NCBI GenBank assembly: GCA_025677815.1
Contig: JAIXMP010000037.1
Span: 124,001-188,000, forward strand
From: Phascolomyces articulosus
Lineage: Eukaryota; Mucoromycota; Mucoromycetes; Mucorales; Lichtheimiaceae
Length of the DNA stretch: 64,000 bases
Reading direction: 5' to 3'
Both the position numbers and the translations under genes were made by a program. The notes beneath the pieces were generated by a model. The model was not told the DNA's origin, searched no databases, and saw only the letters and a program-made list of their open reading frames with translations. Positions 1 through 12,548 of this stretch are shown piece by piece; the first letter of the stretch is position 1, and every line of letters starts with the position of its first letter.

Positions 1-49
1 CATTAGCTTTTCCAGGTCCTGCATTCGGTAATTGTACGGCAGACGTCAT
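1..49 (-). CDS. N-terminus of an unidentified protein, leaves the window
   Basis: An ATG on the minus strand at 47-49 opens a frame reading MTSAVQLPNAGPGKAN before the window edge. The region just upstream (50 onward) is A-rich and non-coding in style, fitting a 5' leader. Only sixteen residues are visible, so the family cannot be recognised. It is called mainly because the codons look coding and the frame is open to the edge. Confidence 0.4.
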   Translation of the reverse strand, partial: MTSAVQLPNAGPGKAN

Positions 50-2061
50 TGAATGAGTTCAATCAAAAGATGAATAAAGAATAAAAAAAAAAGGAAAAAG
101 GAAAAAAAAGGGAGCAAATAAAAAACAAATTACTTTTTTGAGGAATCTCTCTTTATCTCAAAAAGCTACCTATCTTGCTGCCCCTTTTTTTCCAGTTTAC
201 ACACATGACTTTTGCATTTTGTATAACAATGCACTTTTTTTGGATCCGATCCAAATACTAGTCATCAAGATGGACTTCTTGTAAATTCTCCACAAAATTT
301 ACTTATATATACATCACAGAACATGATGACTTGGGATGAAGAATGTGTATATGTGATGTCTAGTGTTGATGATCAACTATAATGATTTCCTTGTGATAGA
401 CTGTTTCGATTTAAGCTAAATAAATATACAAATGTGATTTCCCTCTCACATCTTTGTGATGTTCCAAACATCATTTTTATATTCATGAGATGATGCAACT
501 GTCATTAAATCATTAACAAACTTAAATTTAAACAAGGATAGTAATATATATATTCCAGGTCTATCATTGTGTATCATCATTTGATATTTTCAGAGTTATA
601 TAGATAGATAATAGTAGATTTCCAATGAGTTATACAACAGAGGAATTAGCAGAAAACAAAACAAGTATATAGGAGCTATGATACTAATGCATATTGATTA
701 GGTATAGATGATTCAAAAGGATGAACTGATTACCAATACAAAAATGACGTTTTGCGTAGTAATCTATATAATTAACCGGTGGAGTTGTATTATCCATCAA
801 AGTATCTTTATAGAAAAAAATAACCAGTATTGGCATACTTAAAATGATACCCGAATCTTCGATTTTGGTTATATATTAGGGTTCTTTTATAGTTTTCGAT
901 TAATCTGATCCCCTTTGTATGGAATCATAATAATATTAATCGTTTCGGAATGATGAACCCTCCTTTCTCTTATTTTCCTATTATTATATAACCTATAATA
1001 GAACGATATATAAAAAGAGTGAACCTGTTTGGTTCCAATTGAAATGTTGTGTGTTATATTTATAATATATATCATCAGAAACTTCTTCTTCTTTATTATA
1101 ATTACATTGATTGTTTCTTATTCCAAAATCATATGAACATATCTCTTGCTCATCAATATTTCTTCCCTTTTTGATTTTTTTTCCTACCATTGGGAAGAAG
1201 TAGTGTAGATATTCTCCAAAATGATTGTATTTTATCGCTGGATAGAAAACTCAAGCAACAGCTAATATATTTAAAACCTATACATTGTAGAACTATTGTC
1301 CAAGAACAGACATATATATATGTAACACATGGTGGTATCATGTCCATCATTAGATACTAGGTATATACGTTACAAAAATGGAAGTTTTTGTTTCATACTG
1401 TGCTGTGTTGTAAATTACATTTTGTACCTCACTTTTTCATGCATTATACACATTAGTACCGTAAAACAGATCGTACCTTCTTTTATATTTGAATACGTCG
1501 TACTACGTATACAGTATAGTTTTCACAATTTTACTCAAAACTAGAAATTGCTACCTTTTAATTATATGTAAAAAAAAAAAAAAAGAAATAAACCATCCTG
1601 CTACTGATGTCATTATTGAAAAAATGATATCAATGAATCAACTTTACTTTGGTTGCTAGTACGTAGTATGTAGTATCCGAAAATTCGGTAAAAAAAACTC
1701 CATTCAACTTATTAAAGAACCAAGTCTTCATATACTTTCCTTAAGCATAATTTAAATAGAAGCTATTCAACGAGACATATGTCAAATGACAATTTCTTAA
1801 AGATAGCTCGAGTCACATACTCGTATAATAAGTAAAAGTATGGACATGGATTGCATAAAATAATGTAATGCTCCTTTAATATTTAACGTTTTCAACTCTA
1901 CATTATATTTCGACCATTCCCGTTCTCATTTTTCTTATTTACATACGCTACTTGATAATCCGATTTAGACTATATTTCATTCCTGAAGCATAAGCTTTCA
2001 AATACACTATTTTATCGCAAACCCAGATGAGGTGGTTATACTTTGGTCTTTTGGATTTTAT
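50..2061. other. AT-rich spacer with no recognised gene
   Basis: Two kilobases of AT-rich DNA between the partial minus-strand gene and the 3' end of the acyl-CoA-binding gene. Open frames here (for example around 887-1544) are short, mutually overlapping and composed of low-complexity or hydrophobic residues, so I see no supported gene. Confidence 0.6.
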
Positions 2062-2234
2062 TTATACTACAATTTTACTGAAAGTTAAACGAAGTCTAGT
2101 GCGACGCCAAAATTTTCCAAGTTGACCAATAATCACATAGGCAACAGGACTCTTTTGTCGATAAAGTGCCATAAATAAAAAGATACCCATCAGCAGATTC
2201 ACTGCTGCGTGTCTTACAGCCGCCTAATTTTTTA

Positions 2235-2266
<32 letters not shown>

Positions 2267-4273
2267 ATAAATGTATGATTAGATAAACATAAAAACAATA
2301 TACGATGTTTATTGTCTTACACATAGAAATTACTTATACATTCCCAATCGTTCATCCAACTGTCTCTCTGTCTCCATCCTCCTCCACTCCAACCTTTATG
2401 AAAATATATTTACCTTGACAACCCATCGCCATCCATCCCAACTTTCATTATTATCTTCAGACTCCTCAGAACGTGCAGCACTAGATGCTTTACGTCGATC
2501 GCGTTCTACCAACTCTTGTCGCAATCCATCAATTCGATCATTCAGGGCAATGATTTCTGCCTGCAGGGTATCTAATGCCCGTTTGGTTGCTGGTCCCAGA
2601 GCAACGACTGAAGTATATTGTTGATCTGTCAGTAGACCACTATTATTATTATTATTTTGTGACACTACCGAAGAAGATCCAATGCCTCCTTCAACACGTG
2701 GAATGGCAGGCGGTCCCGTGGCTGTCATGGACGAAGCTGCACTGGAAGGCGATTGCATATGACGTACCGGTGGTGGTTGTTGCTGCTGACGATATTGTTG
2801 TTGTTGAGAAGGTGGGCGTGAATAAGGTTGTTGTAGTTGCTGTTGTGATCGTGGAGGTTGTTGTGAAAGATGGTGTTGTGGATGAGGTGCTGGTGATAAA
2901 GTAGCCTTTGCAGAGGTAGCAGATATCACAGGCGAAGGAAGTTGTACCACTGAAGAACGATGTTCATTCAAACTACTTGTTTCACTATGTCCATCATCCA
3001 CTTTATATTGTCGTACGGTCGAAGGTTGTTGTGCCCATGGGTTCACGTGAGGATCAAAAGGTTCAGCAGCTTGTTCAACAAACATACCTCCACCCAGCCG
3101 ATTATTATTATTAGGATTATTATTAGTGTTGGTATTATTATTATTGTTGTTGTTGTTATTAGTACGTCTCTTTTGTTGATTATTCATATTAGGATTGTTG
3201 GTATTGGATATGATGGAGGCAGAAGCTTGAGAAAATCGTCTTCCTGCGCCAGCCCCTGTGACAGAGGATGCTGCCGATGGTGCACGCATTTGTCCTCGAT
3301 GGGTCGTATTGTTCGGTCGTGTCATCATAGGTCTATTATTATTATACCGTGCTGTTGAATGTGCCGATGCTCGAGATAAGGTAGGTGATACAGGTGTTCG
3401 ATACATCCCTGTAGATGAGGAACGAGAAGGTGTTGCTGTTCTTCGACCATTTTTATCTTGTTGGATTTCTAATAAATAAGCTTGTTCTTCTGCATCCGCT
3501 GAAGCAACACTCGTTTCATCTAAATACCAAAATGTCCCATTTGAGAAAAATATAGGATGAGTCATCTCTTATATCCTATGCAACCCTTTTTTCTTTTCTT
3601 TTACCATCATCATCACTCGTCACTGAATCATCGTCATCTGTATGATCTCCTGAAGGTTGCATCGTGGCGAAAGCTTGAATAATTTGGTGTGCTTGTGCTT
3701 TGGCTGCAGGTTTTCGATAGGCCTATTTTTTAATATAGAAACTTGAATATAAACAAATGGTCCCAAAAACACACACACTTTTTTTTTATATACACACCTC
3801 AACTGCTACACGCAATAAAACTTCGACATATCGATATTTTGCTTCTAAACTATTCAGTCCCTCGAGCTTTTTCCAAGCATCCCTAATATATACAAATGAC
3901 CATTGATGAGAAATGAGTGAAATTCATCCGCCTTGTATGACTAGATAATAAATAAATAAAAAATACCATTTTGCTCGCCCGACAACGTCAAATATACCCG
4001 GTCTTTGTGTATCGACATTGCCTTGCGCCGCTTGTTTATATAATGCATATAACTAGCCAATGAAGAATTTAAAAATAAGTCAATGGAGTTAAAGGGATGG
4101 GGAAAGGCTTCCCCCCCCCAAAAAAAAAATAAGAGATTATAACCTACTTCTAATTTTTGTTCTTTTGTAGGTTGAAAACTAGATGACGGAGATAAATGTT
4201 GTACAATATGAAGCGCTTTATTAAACCGTTGACCTACATAACGGTCAGAATAATGAGGAGGAATGGTCGACAT
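2062..4273 (-). CDS. Tail-anchored acyl-CoA-binding protein (ACBD5/Atg37-like)
   Basis: The N-terminus is an acyl-CoA-binding domain spread over three exons (about 4148-4273, 3968-4052, 3798-3882). It contains YALYKQA, the family signature TQRPGIFD, the WDAW pair and AKYRYVE, the positions that hold the acyl-CoA adenine and phosphate. A fourth exon (from 3722) adds an acidic tail. A long exon (about 2414-3560) carries N-, Q- and S-rich disorder and then a coiled coil ending WDGWRWVVK. The last exon (2062-2223) encodes RHAAVNLLMGIFLFMALYRQ and a basic tail, a C-terminal membrane anchor. This layout matches ACBD5 and yeast Atg37, which sit on peroxisomes and act in very-long-chain acyl-CoA transfer and pexophagy; the role here is inferred. 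The intron near 3560-3620 is short and its donor is ambiguous, so the joint before MTHPIFF is uncertain. Confidence 0.8.
2235..2266. repeat. TA then TG microsatellite in a coding-gene intron
   Basis: A TA run followed by a TG run inside the last intron of the acyl-CoA-binding gene. Comparable dinucleotide runs occur at 7988-8013 (TA), 22356-22372 (GT) and 23170-23188 (CA, inside the TSR3 intron). Confidence 0.8.
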
Positions 4274-4875
4274 TGGAAAAGAACAAGGAAAGGATCAAGG
4301 GGAGGACAGCAACACGCACAAACACACACAAAGTATTAAATAAAAAGTAAAGCCTCCAAGAATTAAAAAGAGCGAGAGAAAGCCTTGATAATTATAAATT
4401 TTCCCCGCTTGTTGGTCTTTTTTTTTCATAATAATCATATATAAACAAGGGAACAGATATCAACAAAAACAACAAAAAACCTTAAGTTTTCACATGTCCA
4501 TTCATTTTCTATTATCAAGTGCTACGAATGAAGCACTTGATCCATGATAAGCACAGCTCAATTCTTTTTTTTTTTCATTCATCATAATATATATTTCGAT
4601 AGTATCATTGGGCCCCATGATACAAAGGGATAGGTTTCACTTTTTATGATGTTGAATGAGTTTATTATTTGAAAAGCCAAGTAAAACTTCTATTATTTGA
4701 AAAAGAGGATTTGCCAAGTAAAATGTAATTCAACTTCCCATTTTAGTCATAATTCGTGCTTACATCTCTTGTACCACAATAAATGGATAAAAAGTCTCTA
4801 AGCGTTTTTAAGGTACAATGCCTCGCTGTTGTATATTTTTTAATACATTCAACTCAGATCGTATGAATAATTTTA
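4274..4875. other. Spacer and promoter side of the acyl-CoA-binding gene
   Basis: About 600 nt of AT-rich DNA upstream of the acyl-CoA-binding gene. It holds CA-rich runs just before the start and pyrimidine tracts. No open frame with protein-like composition is visible. Confidence 0.55.
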
Positions 4876-5325
4876 TTATTCTGGATATAATTCATCATCG
4901 TATTCTCCTGCTTTTGATGCGATCTGAAAATTTATATATAAAATATGTCATGAATTTTTAGTTGGTTACAACTCCCATACCCGTATTTATATAGATACTC
5001 AGGCACAGAAAAATGTAAAGCCGAGAAAGGAAACTTACCATGTATATAAAATAAAATATGACATAGTGTTGTCATTATTGGTTACAGCATTTATTATGAT
5101 ATTTTCCCATCATCCATTCTTTAATATGGTATTCAACGACAAATAAATAAAATTATATCTGTGTCACCAGTATATACTTTTATGATATCATGCATTGTTT
5201 AGTAAATAAACCGCATTATTGTATTCTAAAAGCAAATCTTTTAGATTCCCGATGTAGTATATACCAATTACCTTGGATCGTTCTTGATCTTCTTCTTTTG
5301 TCGTCATAGTGTTGGTGCCAGCCAT
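4876..5325 (-). CDS. Possible 33-residue acidic protein, two exons
   Basis: Exon 1 (5272-5325) starts MAGTNTMTTKEEDQERSK and stops at a good donor (AAG then GTAATT). Exon 2 (4876-4923) follows the acceptor TTTTCAG and reads IASKAGEYDDELYPE then TAA. Both exons are phase 0, so the joined frame is 33 codons. The composition is charged and free of the low-complexity bias around it. The intron (about 348 nt) is much longer than those of neighbouring genes, and extra exons inside it are possible. I do not recognise the family. Confidence 0.4.
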
Positions 5326-5710
5326 ACACTTCTTGAAATCAGGAAGGAATAAAATTAGGTATAATCGTTTGAGAGTTTTAATGATGGTTATTTTTCCACA
5401 TATTTATATATAACAACTGTTGATTGATTAATTTCGAAGAAAAACGAACCATTGATAAAAATCACAGCAGAAAAATATAATTATATCCTTCTCTTTCAAA
5501 ACTGAAATAAATAGGCTGTAGTAGTCGCACCGAGAACATCCTACTTGAATCACTCTACAATAATGGCCAAGGAAGAAGAACACACAGGTCATTCATCCAT
5601 TGATTAAAATGACAAATACAACCAATAAAGAAACAAGATTCTCGACCGTAAATATAACTGTTTTAAATTAATGTCGTGTATCTTTATTCATACCAATAGA
5701 TATTCTACTG
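5326..5710. other. Spacer between the small gene and the HET gene
   Basis: AT-rich, with no open frame of note. It would hold the 5' region of the small minus-strand gene and the 3' end of the HET-domain gene. Confidence 0.5.
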
Positions 5711-7402
5711 TTAATGGATCGAAAACATTTCCTTAGGTAAATTATGGCAACCATTGAAAAAATATTGTGCATTAAGTATACTACAGGCACCAATAGCCTC
5801 CCAATATTCTTCGCCTTGCTTTTTCTTAATTATGGGATAATAATAATGATCACAGTGGTCCTGCATCTTTTCTTTAAATGAAATCCCAGCAAGTAGCACA
5901 TATTGTGTCAAAGGTGAATCATTATTACCCAATACAACTTGTGCTAATTTGTTCAAATCGATTCTTGCAACTTCTGTATTATTTAAACCATTCCCAATCC
6001 AAACCCAACACAGACCCTCCTTTTTGATGTTTGTAAAAAATCTTGATAATTGTCGAATCTTGTCGGAGAACATTTTGCGAGACCTTTTGTTTTCAAAGAT
6101 ACTGTATGTTGCACTAATAAATACAATTGTTCTGGGTAATGTTGATCCAGGTAGATAAACAGATACACCAAGGCAAAAACGATTCTTTTGATTATAATCT
6201 GGTATGGATGGTATATCCTCTTTTTGTATAACAAGAGAGTTTCCAGCCCTACTAATTTTGGAGAAGGATTGTTGCTGATCGTTGTCGTTGGTAATATAAC
6301 TACATATCACTTGCATAATTTTCCCAATAACATGATAGTTTTGAAAGGTTGATGTTGTATGAAGAAATGTCTCGTATACTCCATGAACACCTGTCCATGA
6401 TGGTAAAAATTTCTTGTATTTTTGAATAGTGGAGTTGTACCCATTACGAGGCCTATTAAATATCAAAATACAGATATTTTTTTTGGCCAAATAGCCATAA
6501 AATTGGATCATTACATCTTCAATGGGTTGGTCGTAGTTTATAGTCATTTTATCAATAATATCTAGGAAAAGGTTGGCAAGCGCAAAGATTCGATTGTGGT
6601 CCTTGTTAGTATGTCGTAGATAGATATGGTATAGAATTCTCTGAATATTTTGTTCCACACAGGGTTGACTTAATCGTTTTAATTCACTGAAAAAACCATC
6701 AGATAAATCTCCTCCCCAACTGTGAATATTTTGGCCGACAACGAGCAATCTATTTGACATGATTGCTTCAATAAAAGTCCATAAACGTGTGAACCAGTGA
6801 TTTTTATGTATCATGTAACAGACATTTTCAAGGTGTTTTCTCTTTTCCTGCTCATTGTTATATTCGGATTGTCCACGAAATTCAGGTACTAATGCAACAG
6901 TACAGTAGGCGTTGCTGTAGATAAGGTGGATATTACGTAGTTCAAGTTCTTTTTCTTCTTTGTCGTTTTGATGAATGCACATTTGATCGTACCATAAATA
7001 GTTGATGTTGAATTGTTTGCCAATTTGTTGAATGACCTTTTCAAACCGGACATATTCTTTCTCTATAACGACTTCTTCATCATTATTGTCGTTGTCACGC
7101 CGTACAGAGAAAATAATTTTATGTTTGCCTTCATCCATCCGAATGGCTTCTTTGGTTGTATTATGGATGAACAAGTCACCCGATTGGCTCCAGGAATAAG
7201 ACAACGCACATTATCCTTCGTTTATTTGAGACCCGTTCACTACTGTCATGTCAGAAATCCGAGCAAGTTTGGCTGGTAAAAAGGATGGTTTTGGCAACAT
7301 GCTGGGAATTCTTTGTGGTGGTTCGTAACTTTTGGCATAGATGTACTCTCCTATTGAATTTTTTCTTTTCGTCCATTGTGCTGTTTCGTAGGTAATATAC
7401 AT
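5711..7402 (-). pseudogene. HET-domain protein gene broken by one in-frame stop
   Basis: From 7402 an ATG opens 63 codons ending DMTVVNGSQINEG, then TAA (7211-7213), then the same frame continues CALSYSWSQSGD and runs to a stop at 5711, about 564 codons in all. The long part carries HET-domain signatures: ALSYSWSQ, NINYLWYDQMCIHQND, LRNIHLIYSNAY and WFTRLWTFIEAIMSNRLL. HET proteins trigger cell death after incompatible hyphal fusion in filamentous ascomycetes; in this lineage their role is not established. The stop lies inside the first HET motif, with homology on both sides and no plausible intron that would remove it without losing YSWS. It therefore looks like a recent nonsense mutation, a sequencing error, or readthrough. 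A shorter product from an internal ATG would lack the first motif. Confidence 0.72.
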
Positions 7403-7616
7403 TTATATTTGTTGTAAAAAAAAGTTGACACTGTTGAGATAGTATGGACTTGGACTACGGTTATTTAAGTAATAAAACTTAAAAGAATAAGGAAGTAGTA
7501 GGTGCTTTAAGAATATATAAACGAGGGAAAAAATGAAGCAAGAGGGGGGAATGTATTGCGCTTTTCTTCTAAAATTATTTATATCACTCTTTATATAAGT
7601 ATGACTTGGCACAATT

Positions 7617-7870
7617 CTATTTGTAAAATATAAGGTGAGTGTCAACTTTATACTCTTCAATAGTTTCACTAATACCAAATCTATGTGTAACAAAACCAGG
7701 ATTCAATGTAATGTTGTATATATGTATAATATCTATATCTTGACGACGATGAGAGATGTTTGAGAGGAACCTGGATCGATCAACTTATGATTTATCTTGA
7801 TGCAGATTATAATAGAATCAAGGAACATTCAGGGTAGTGGCATTAGTCGACAGGAGACATGTATGACTTT
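7617..7870 (-). pseudogene. Decayed coding fragment, family unknown
   Basis: One minus-strand frame reads about 85 codons of protein-like sequence with only two internal stops. The pieces are LLSTNATTLNVP, stop, FYYNLHQDKS, stop (7785-7787), VDRSRFLSNISHRRQDIDI, then NPGFVTHRFGISETIEEYK, ending in TAG at 7617-7619. The codon texture and absence of low complexity stand out from the flanking DNA. It could be the remains of a separate gene or a lost 5' part of the HET locus. I do not recognise the family. Confidence 0.4.
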
Positions 7871-10310
7871 TGTTGGTTTGTAGTTTCTGCGAAGCATAAC
7901 AAGATTCCGTTGGAACAATAGTAAAAAACTGCATTTCTTTAAACTATGCTAAATAAACATACCAATCCTTCATCCTGTCAAATACACTATATATATATAT
8001 ATATATATATATAATATGTACCTACAAAGTATAAGTCAATAAACAGTTGACTATATTTATCTCACCACATATACTGAGCCATGTTACCATTTGTTATTCA
8101 CTTTGTTTTTGAATTAAAATCTAGCATGTTTTTCCTGAATTAATATTAACACCAGCAGTTACAAGAAGTATGAAAGATTTTGATGTGGGTGAAATCTATG
8201 AATAGTCACGTTGACGAATATAGTATTATATGAGCTATTTATATTCGCTATGCTGTACTTTTTCCTGAATGATTTATTTTTTTTAATCAGCACACGCGTT
8301 CATTCTATGAGATGATCATTTTACCTAAAAATAATGCTTTAATACTCCAATGAATTCAATTCAAAAATGTAATTTATGTTTGTTGAACAACTCTGTCTTT
8401 ATTTGTTATGATGAACTTTTCATTTAGTTAGATGTACGTATCGTCCATTCGATTTTTCACATCCTATACCTTTCTGGTAAAAAATTATTAAAGATAGGCC
8501 ATAAAACATATACTTTTGCTTGGGTTTTGAGTACCTGTCATGCGTTGATGTATACCTTGATACTTTCACTTTATGTCAAATAATAGTCGACAGTCTTCAT
8601 TTCCATACCTATAGCTGTGTAACAGAATTTTTTTAAGGTGAGCACACTACTTATTTACGATGGTCATATTCACATAGTAAAAAAAAAGTGTTTGAAAATG
8701 ATCACAAGCTGGTTTTTCAAGGATGATTATATTTTTATGCGTAACAACCATTTCCATGACAGCCGTTGCCTAAACTATTCGCTTTGGTTTGAAACACAAG
8801 TGTTTCAGAATTGGATTGTGTGTGGCATCTGTAGCCTCACAACATTCTTTTTCGAAAGGCTTTTGTTTTCATTACTTATTTTTTCACATACACACACGGA
8901 AAGGAAGACGTTACTGACAATCAACTACCGCGGTTATAAGCCAACCAAATAAAATCTCAGTTTATTCCAATTCAATAAAACGAGTGAATTGTTATTATTA
9001 TTATTCATATTTTTAAGTAATAATCTCAAGGTAGTTGGTATTGGGTTTTACTTTAACTGGTGACGCTAAATCACCAAGTTGATCGATTCAGCTGATTTCA
9101 AATTTATTTTACAAGAATCCTAAAATGAGTATACTGTTAACCAAGCCAGTCATTGGAAGTATTATATATGTTGTAAAAACCCATCAAGTACTACTCACTT
9201 TAGCACGTTTTATTTTCCTACTGTCTTCCTCAGCTCCTTATGACCATGGTGGATATATCAAATATATTTACGAATTGTTATCATTATAATAAATGCTCTA
9301 TTAATCAATGTTATATTGGATAAACACCATTCATTTTAGTTGTAAGCGTTGATATTAGAAAGCTCGTGCGTATCTTTAATTAAAGAAGAAGCGGTTGAAT
9401 GATGTTTTTTTTATATTTGTGGATCAAAGAAAAATAACTTATATTACATTGCTTGATGAGATGGGATGGTTTACGGTTTCTGTTTCAGATGACTTAAGTT
9501 TCTCTTTGTTCCTTCTTTTACATATCCATCTTCCTCTTATAATCAATACTTCTATGGTCATCATCACATCATCAACTGCAAGTACCTCTACAGTATCATC
9601 AAATCCAACAGGTACATGAATCAAAAAAGTTCTCTGTGGATGAATATATTTCAATAGAAAAATTATTAGCAATACAGATGCCTTATTCGCAATGATAAAC
9701 AATTTCATAAAAGAGGAAAGTTAAGTTTATTTATAAGTTAGTATAGAAGAGTATGACACCAAGGAGTCTTTGTTTTTGTATAAAGATACGAAGGGAAAAA
9801 GGACTCATAGCTACCTGATAATCTTTCACTTTCCCTATTAACTTATTAATCCAATTTTGTTATTAATAAAATTGATAATGTATCTTTTCATCAGTTTTTC
9901 TTTATATATACAAAAGACACTAGCAGATTAGAAAGATAATAAATGATATGTCTGGATTGCGTTCACTCAAAACATTTTATCATTGTCTATGTTGCAATAA
10001 CTGTTGGAGAATAAAATGTACTCTGGGACAAATAAATCGGCGCTACGGAGAAATGTATGCAAAACCTTTGCAATCAGGTGAAGTGCGCCAGGTACACACA
10101 CTCAGCTAGATACCACCTTTAACTTTATTTACATGTCAACGACATTGTCTATACTTTTTTTTGACATTGGCTTCATTTGACTTTTTACTGTAACTTCTTT
10201 ACCATGGTGTAAAAAACTTCAGTGTCGGAATTTCAAAAAAAATGAATAAAAGGAGATCTTTTTCGTGCTGTCTCTTTTCTCTTTTTTTTCTCTTTAACCA
10301 TGGAGAAGAC

Positions 10311-10560
10311 AATTGTGACGCAAATAAAGGCCAACCCTTGTTTGGTTCCTGCAAAGTGCCGCAGCTTTGGCTTGAGGATCCGTGCTCCATAGGCCTCTTG
10401 ATAGGGCTGTTGGCCTGTATAGGCATAAGACATAATGGAGTACAGTTGTCTTTTCCCTTTAAACTGATTCATTACCGAATGAAGGATTACTGAGGGTGGA
10501 CCAGTTGGCTGTGAATGCTTGGCAACTAGCTACCGGCCTGCTTGTGTGGAATAGCACAGC
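10311..10560. other. GC-richer island, possibly transcribed or a relic
   Basis: This stretch is visibly richer in G and C than its surroundings. The minus strand is open for about 80 codons, including YAYTGQQPYQEAYGAR, and the plus strand is open too. Short internal repeats around ATAGGCC and TTGGCCTG occur near 10390-10430. No family is recognised, and both-strand openness argues against a simple coding call. Confidence 0.25.
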
Positions 10561-10597
10561 ACTTTTTCTTCTTTTTTTCTTTTGTCTATAGATATTC

Positions 10598-10768
10598 AAG
10601 ACTTTCGCGGCAAACAAGGGACGTAAGATTTCCTTGATTCAATTCAACATTTGGAAAGTTTGGATCTCAACACTGTCTTTTTTTTTGTAGGCATTCGAGG
10701 CTCTCAAGGCACTCAAGACTTTTAAAGCATTCAAAACTTCCAAGGCACGCGAGGCTTTCAAGATTTCC
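10598..10768 (+). repeat. Degenerate 18-bp tandem repeat
   Basis: Five related units can be aligned: ATTCAAGACTTTCGCGGC (near 10600), then ATTCGAGGCTCTCAAGGC, ACTCAAGACTTTTAAAGC, ATTCAAAACTTCCAAGGC and ACGCGAGGCTTTCAAGAT in a row (about 10692-10765). The first is separated from the rest by a stretch that starts GTAAG and ends TTTTGTAG, like an intron. If read as exons the run encodes alternating Ala, Phe and Lys (AFEALKALKTFKAFKTSKAR) before a TAG, but a coding role is unproven. Confidence 0.45.
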
Positions 10769-12227
10769 CCTTTTAAATTACAGTAGTTGGGTCGTTCAGC
10801 TGTCCAGCCATCCATCAGCTGAGGGGGAGGGAGGATTTCTTTTTTTAAAACATAAAGCTTAAAAAAAACATGCTAGTCTTAAAGTGTTTGATATTGTTGC
10901 GGGAGTAATGAGTTTGGTTCTTAATGTTAAAAAGTCTTTAATAAAACACGTCATTGTTTGTTCATTATAATAGTTATTGCGATGTCAATTCCTTTAAAGA
11001 TCGAAAAAGATTGCCGTTATACTTGTTCAACCTTTTTCGGAATGTTTCCGAATGCATAGACCATGGTTATAAACTTAACTTTTTTTTGGTCAATCATATA
11101 GATTGTACAATGGACGTTTCTATTTTTCCTAATCTTTGAATCTTTAATCTTTACTCAATTCCGTTCAGTAAAATTAACACAACCTGAACAGAGGTGTGTT
11201 TCCTCTATATGATATTGGCATTCGTCTTGTTTTACTTGCAGCCCTCAAAGTAGTAGCATGTTTGAGTAGACTTATGGTCTCTATATATTGATCGGAAGGT
11301 GTATTAAAGTTAGTAAAGAGAGGGAACTTGTAATCTAATACGTATATCCAACTTAATTCATCACTATTTAATTATATGTACATTATCAACACCAGTAGAA
11401 TAAGCAACATCCAAGATGCAGAGGATACCAGCCCGTTTGTTGAAGTAGCAGCAGTCCTATTAATATTTTTTTCTGTTATAATGAGCAAATTCATATTTGA
11501 TACGCAAAAACTAAAAAAACAAAGGCTTAACGTTATGACAGTCTTGTCTTTTTTTTTCTTTTTTGAGTTTCATATGTCTCTGAACAATTAAAAAAAACAT
11601 CATTTACCATGCCTTTATTCAAGTGAGCATACAATACAGTTTTATCTATTACTTGCTTCTAGTATGCAAAAAAAAAATTCCATAATCCTCGTCATTATGC
11701 ATTTATTTACCAGCTTGTCCTGTTTTTCTAGCTGTGTCGCCCGATATTCCCACATAATGACTCCAATGAATTACCAGAAAACCTAGTATTGTTTTTTTGT
11801 ATTCAGGAGAAAGTAGTCTCTATTCGTTCGATTGAAAACCCCATCCCAAATCTAGGAATCATTTTACTGTTCGCTACAGGCATTTGATGGGTAGTAGTTG
11901 CTTGATGATATCATTAGTACTGATACCAGCTACCACATGCTGATGACTTTCTGATATCAACTATTATCTGATCATTCACCTTCCATGCAAGGTTAGATTC
12001 TTTTGGATTTTGGATATTGACGGAAGATATATGGAGCCCTGTTAATAGTTGAAGACACCTTTCCTTTCCCCCCCCCACGCTGTCAAAGGTCTACGTCTTG
12101 TGAGGACGGATCCATGCTTTAACTTTTTATTGTTGTCATGGTGAACGGAAAGTTTGGAATTCTCCCTTCCCTTCCTTTTGTCTATTTTTTTTTACCATTA
12201 TTAGATATTGTTTTCTTTAACCCTTCT

Positions 12228-12548
12228 TCAAACCCATTGACCCTTCAACTTTTGGAACACGATTGGTGAATTTGGGAACAATAATTTATTTATCATTATT
12301 TTTCTTTCTCTCTCATAAAACGACAGGTGTTGAGTCTTGATGGGGGATTTTGTTGCTTTTATAATAGCATAAAGGATACGTATTAGTTGACCAATGTACA
12401 AAAGTGTATAAAGCGTCATTTTTGTATGAATACGTAATGAAATGTGTCTTTTATAAAAACATACATCAACTCGACGGCCAGTAGTGTTTAATACGTCATA
12501 TTTTTCATTACACCTCAATAATACGACGAGTGACAGCTCAGCCAACTG
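12228..12548 (-). other. Possible coding relic
   Basis: A minus-strand frame of about 106 codons without a good ATG start (upstream in-frame TAA) reads EQLAELSLVVLLRCNEKYDV, then LNTTGRRVDVCFYKRH, and ends at TGA. The composition is protein-like rather than biased. It may be a remnant of a degraded gene or chance; no family is recognised. Confidence 0.25.

Noticed and set aside
2415..3479. Plus-strand open frames opposite the acyl-CoA-binding gene
   Set aside because: They are antisense shadows of a repeat-rich coding exon; their Val- and Ile-rich composition comes from complementing Asn and Gln codons.
8638..8952. 104-codon plus-strand frame
   Set aside because: It starts with GTG, has no family features and sits in AT-rich DNA; probably chance.
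9395..9708. Overlapping frames on both strands
   Set aside because: Both strands are open over the same bases and neither product resembles a known family; no splice context.
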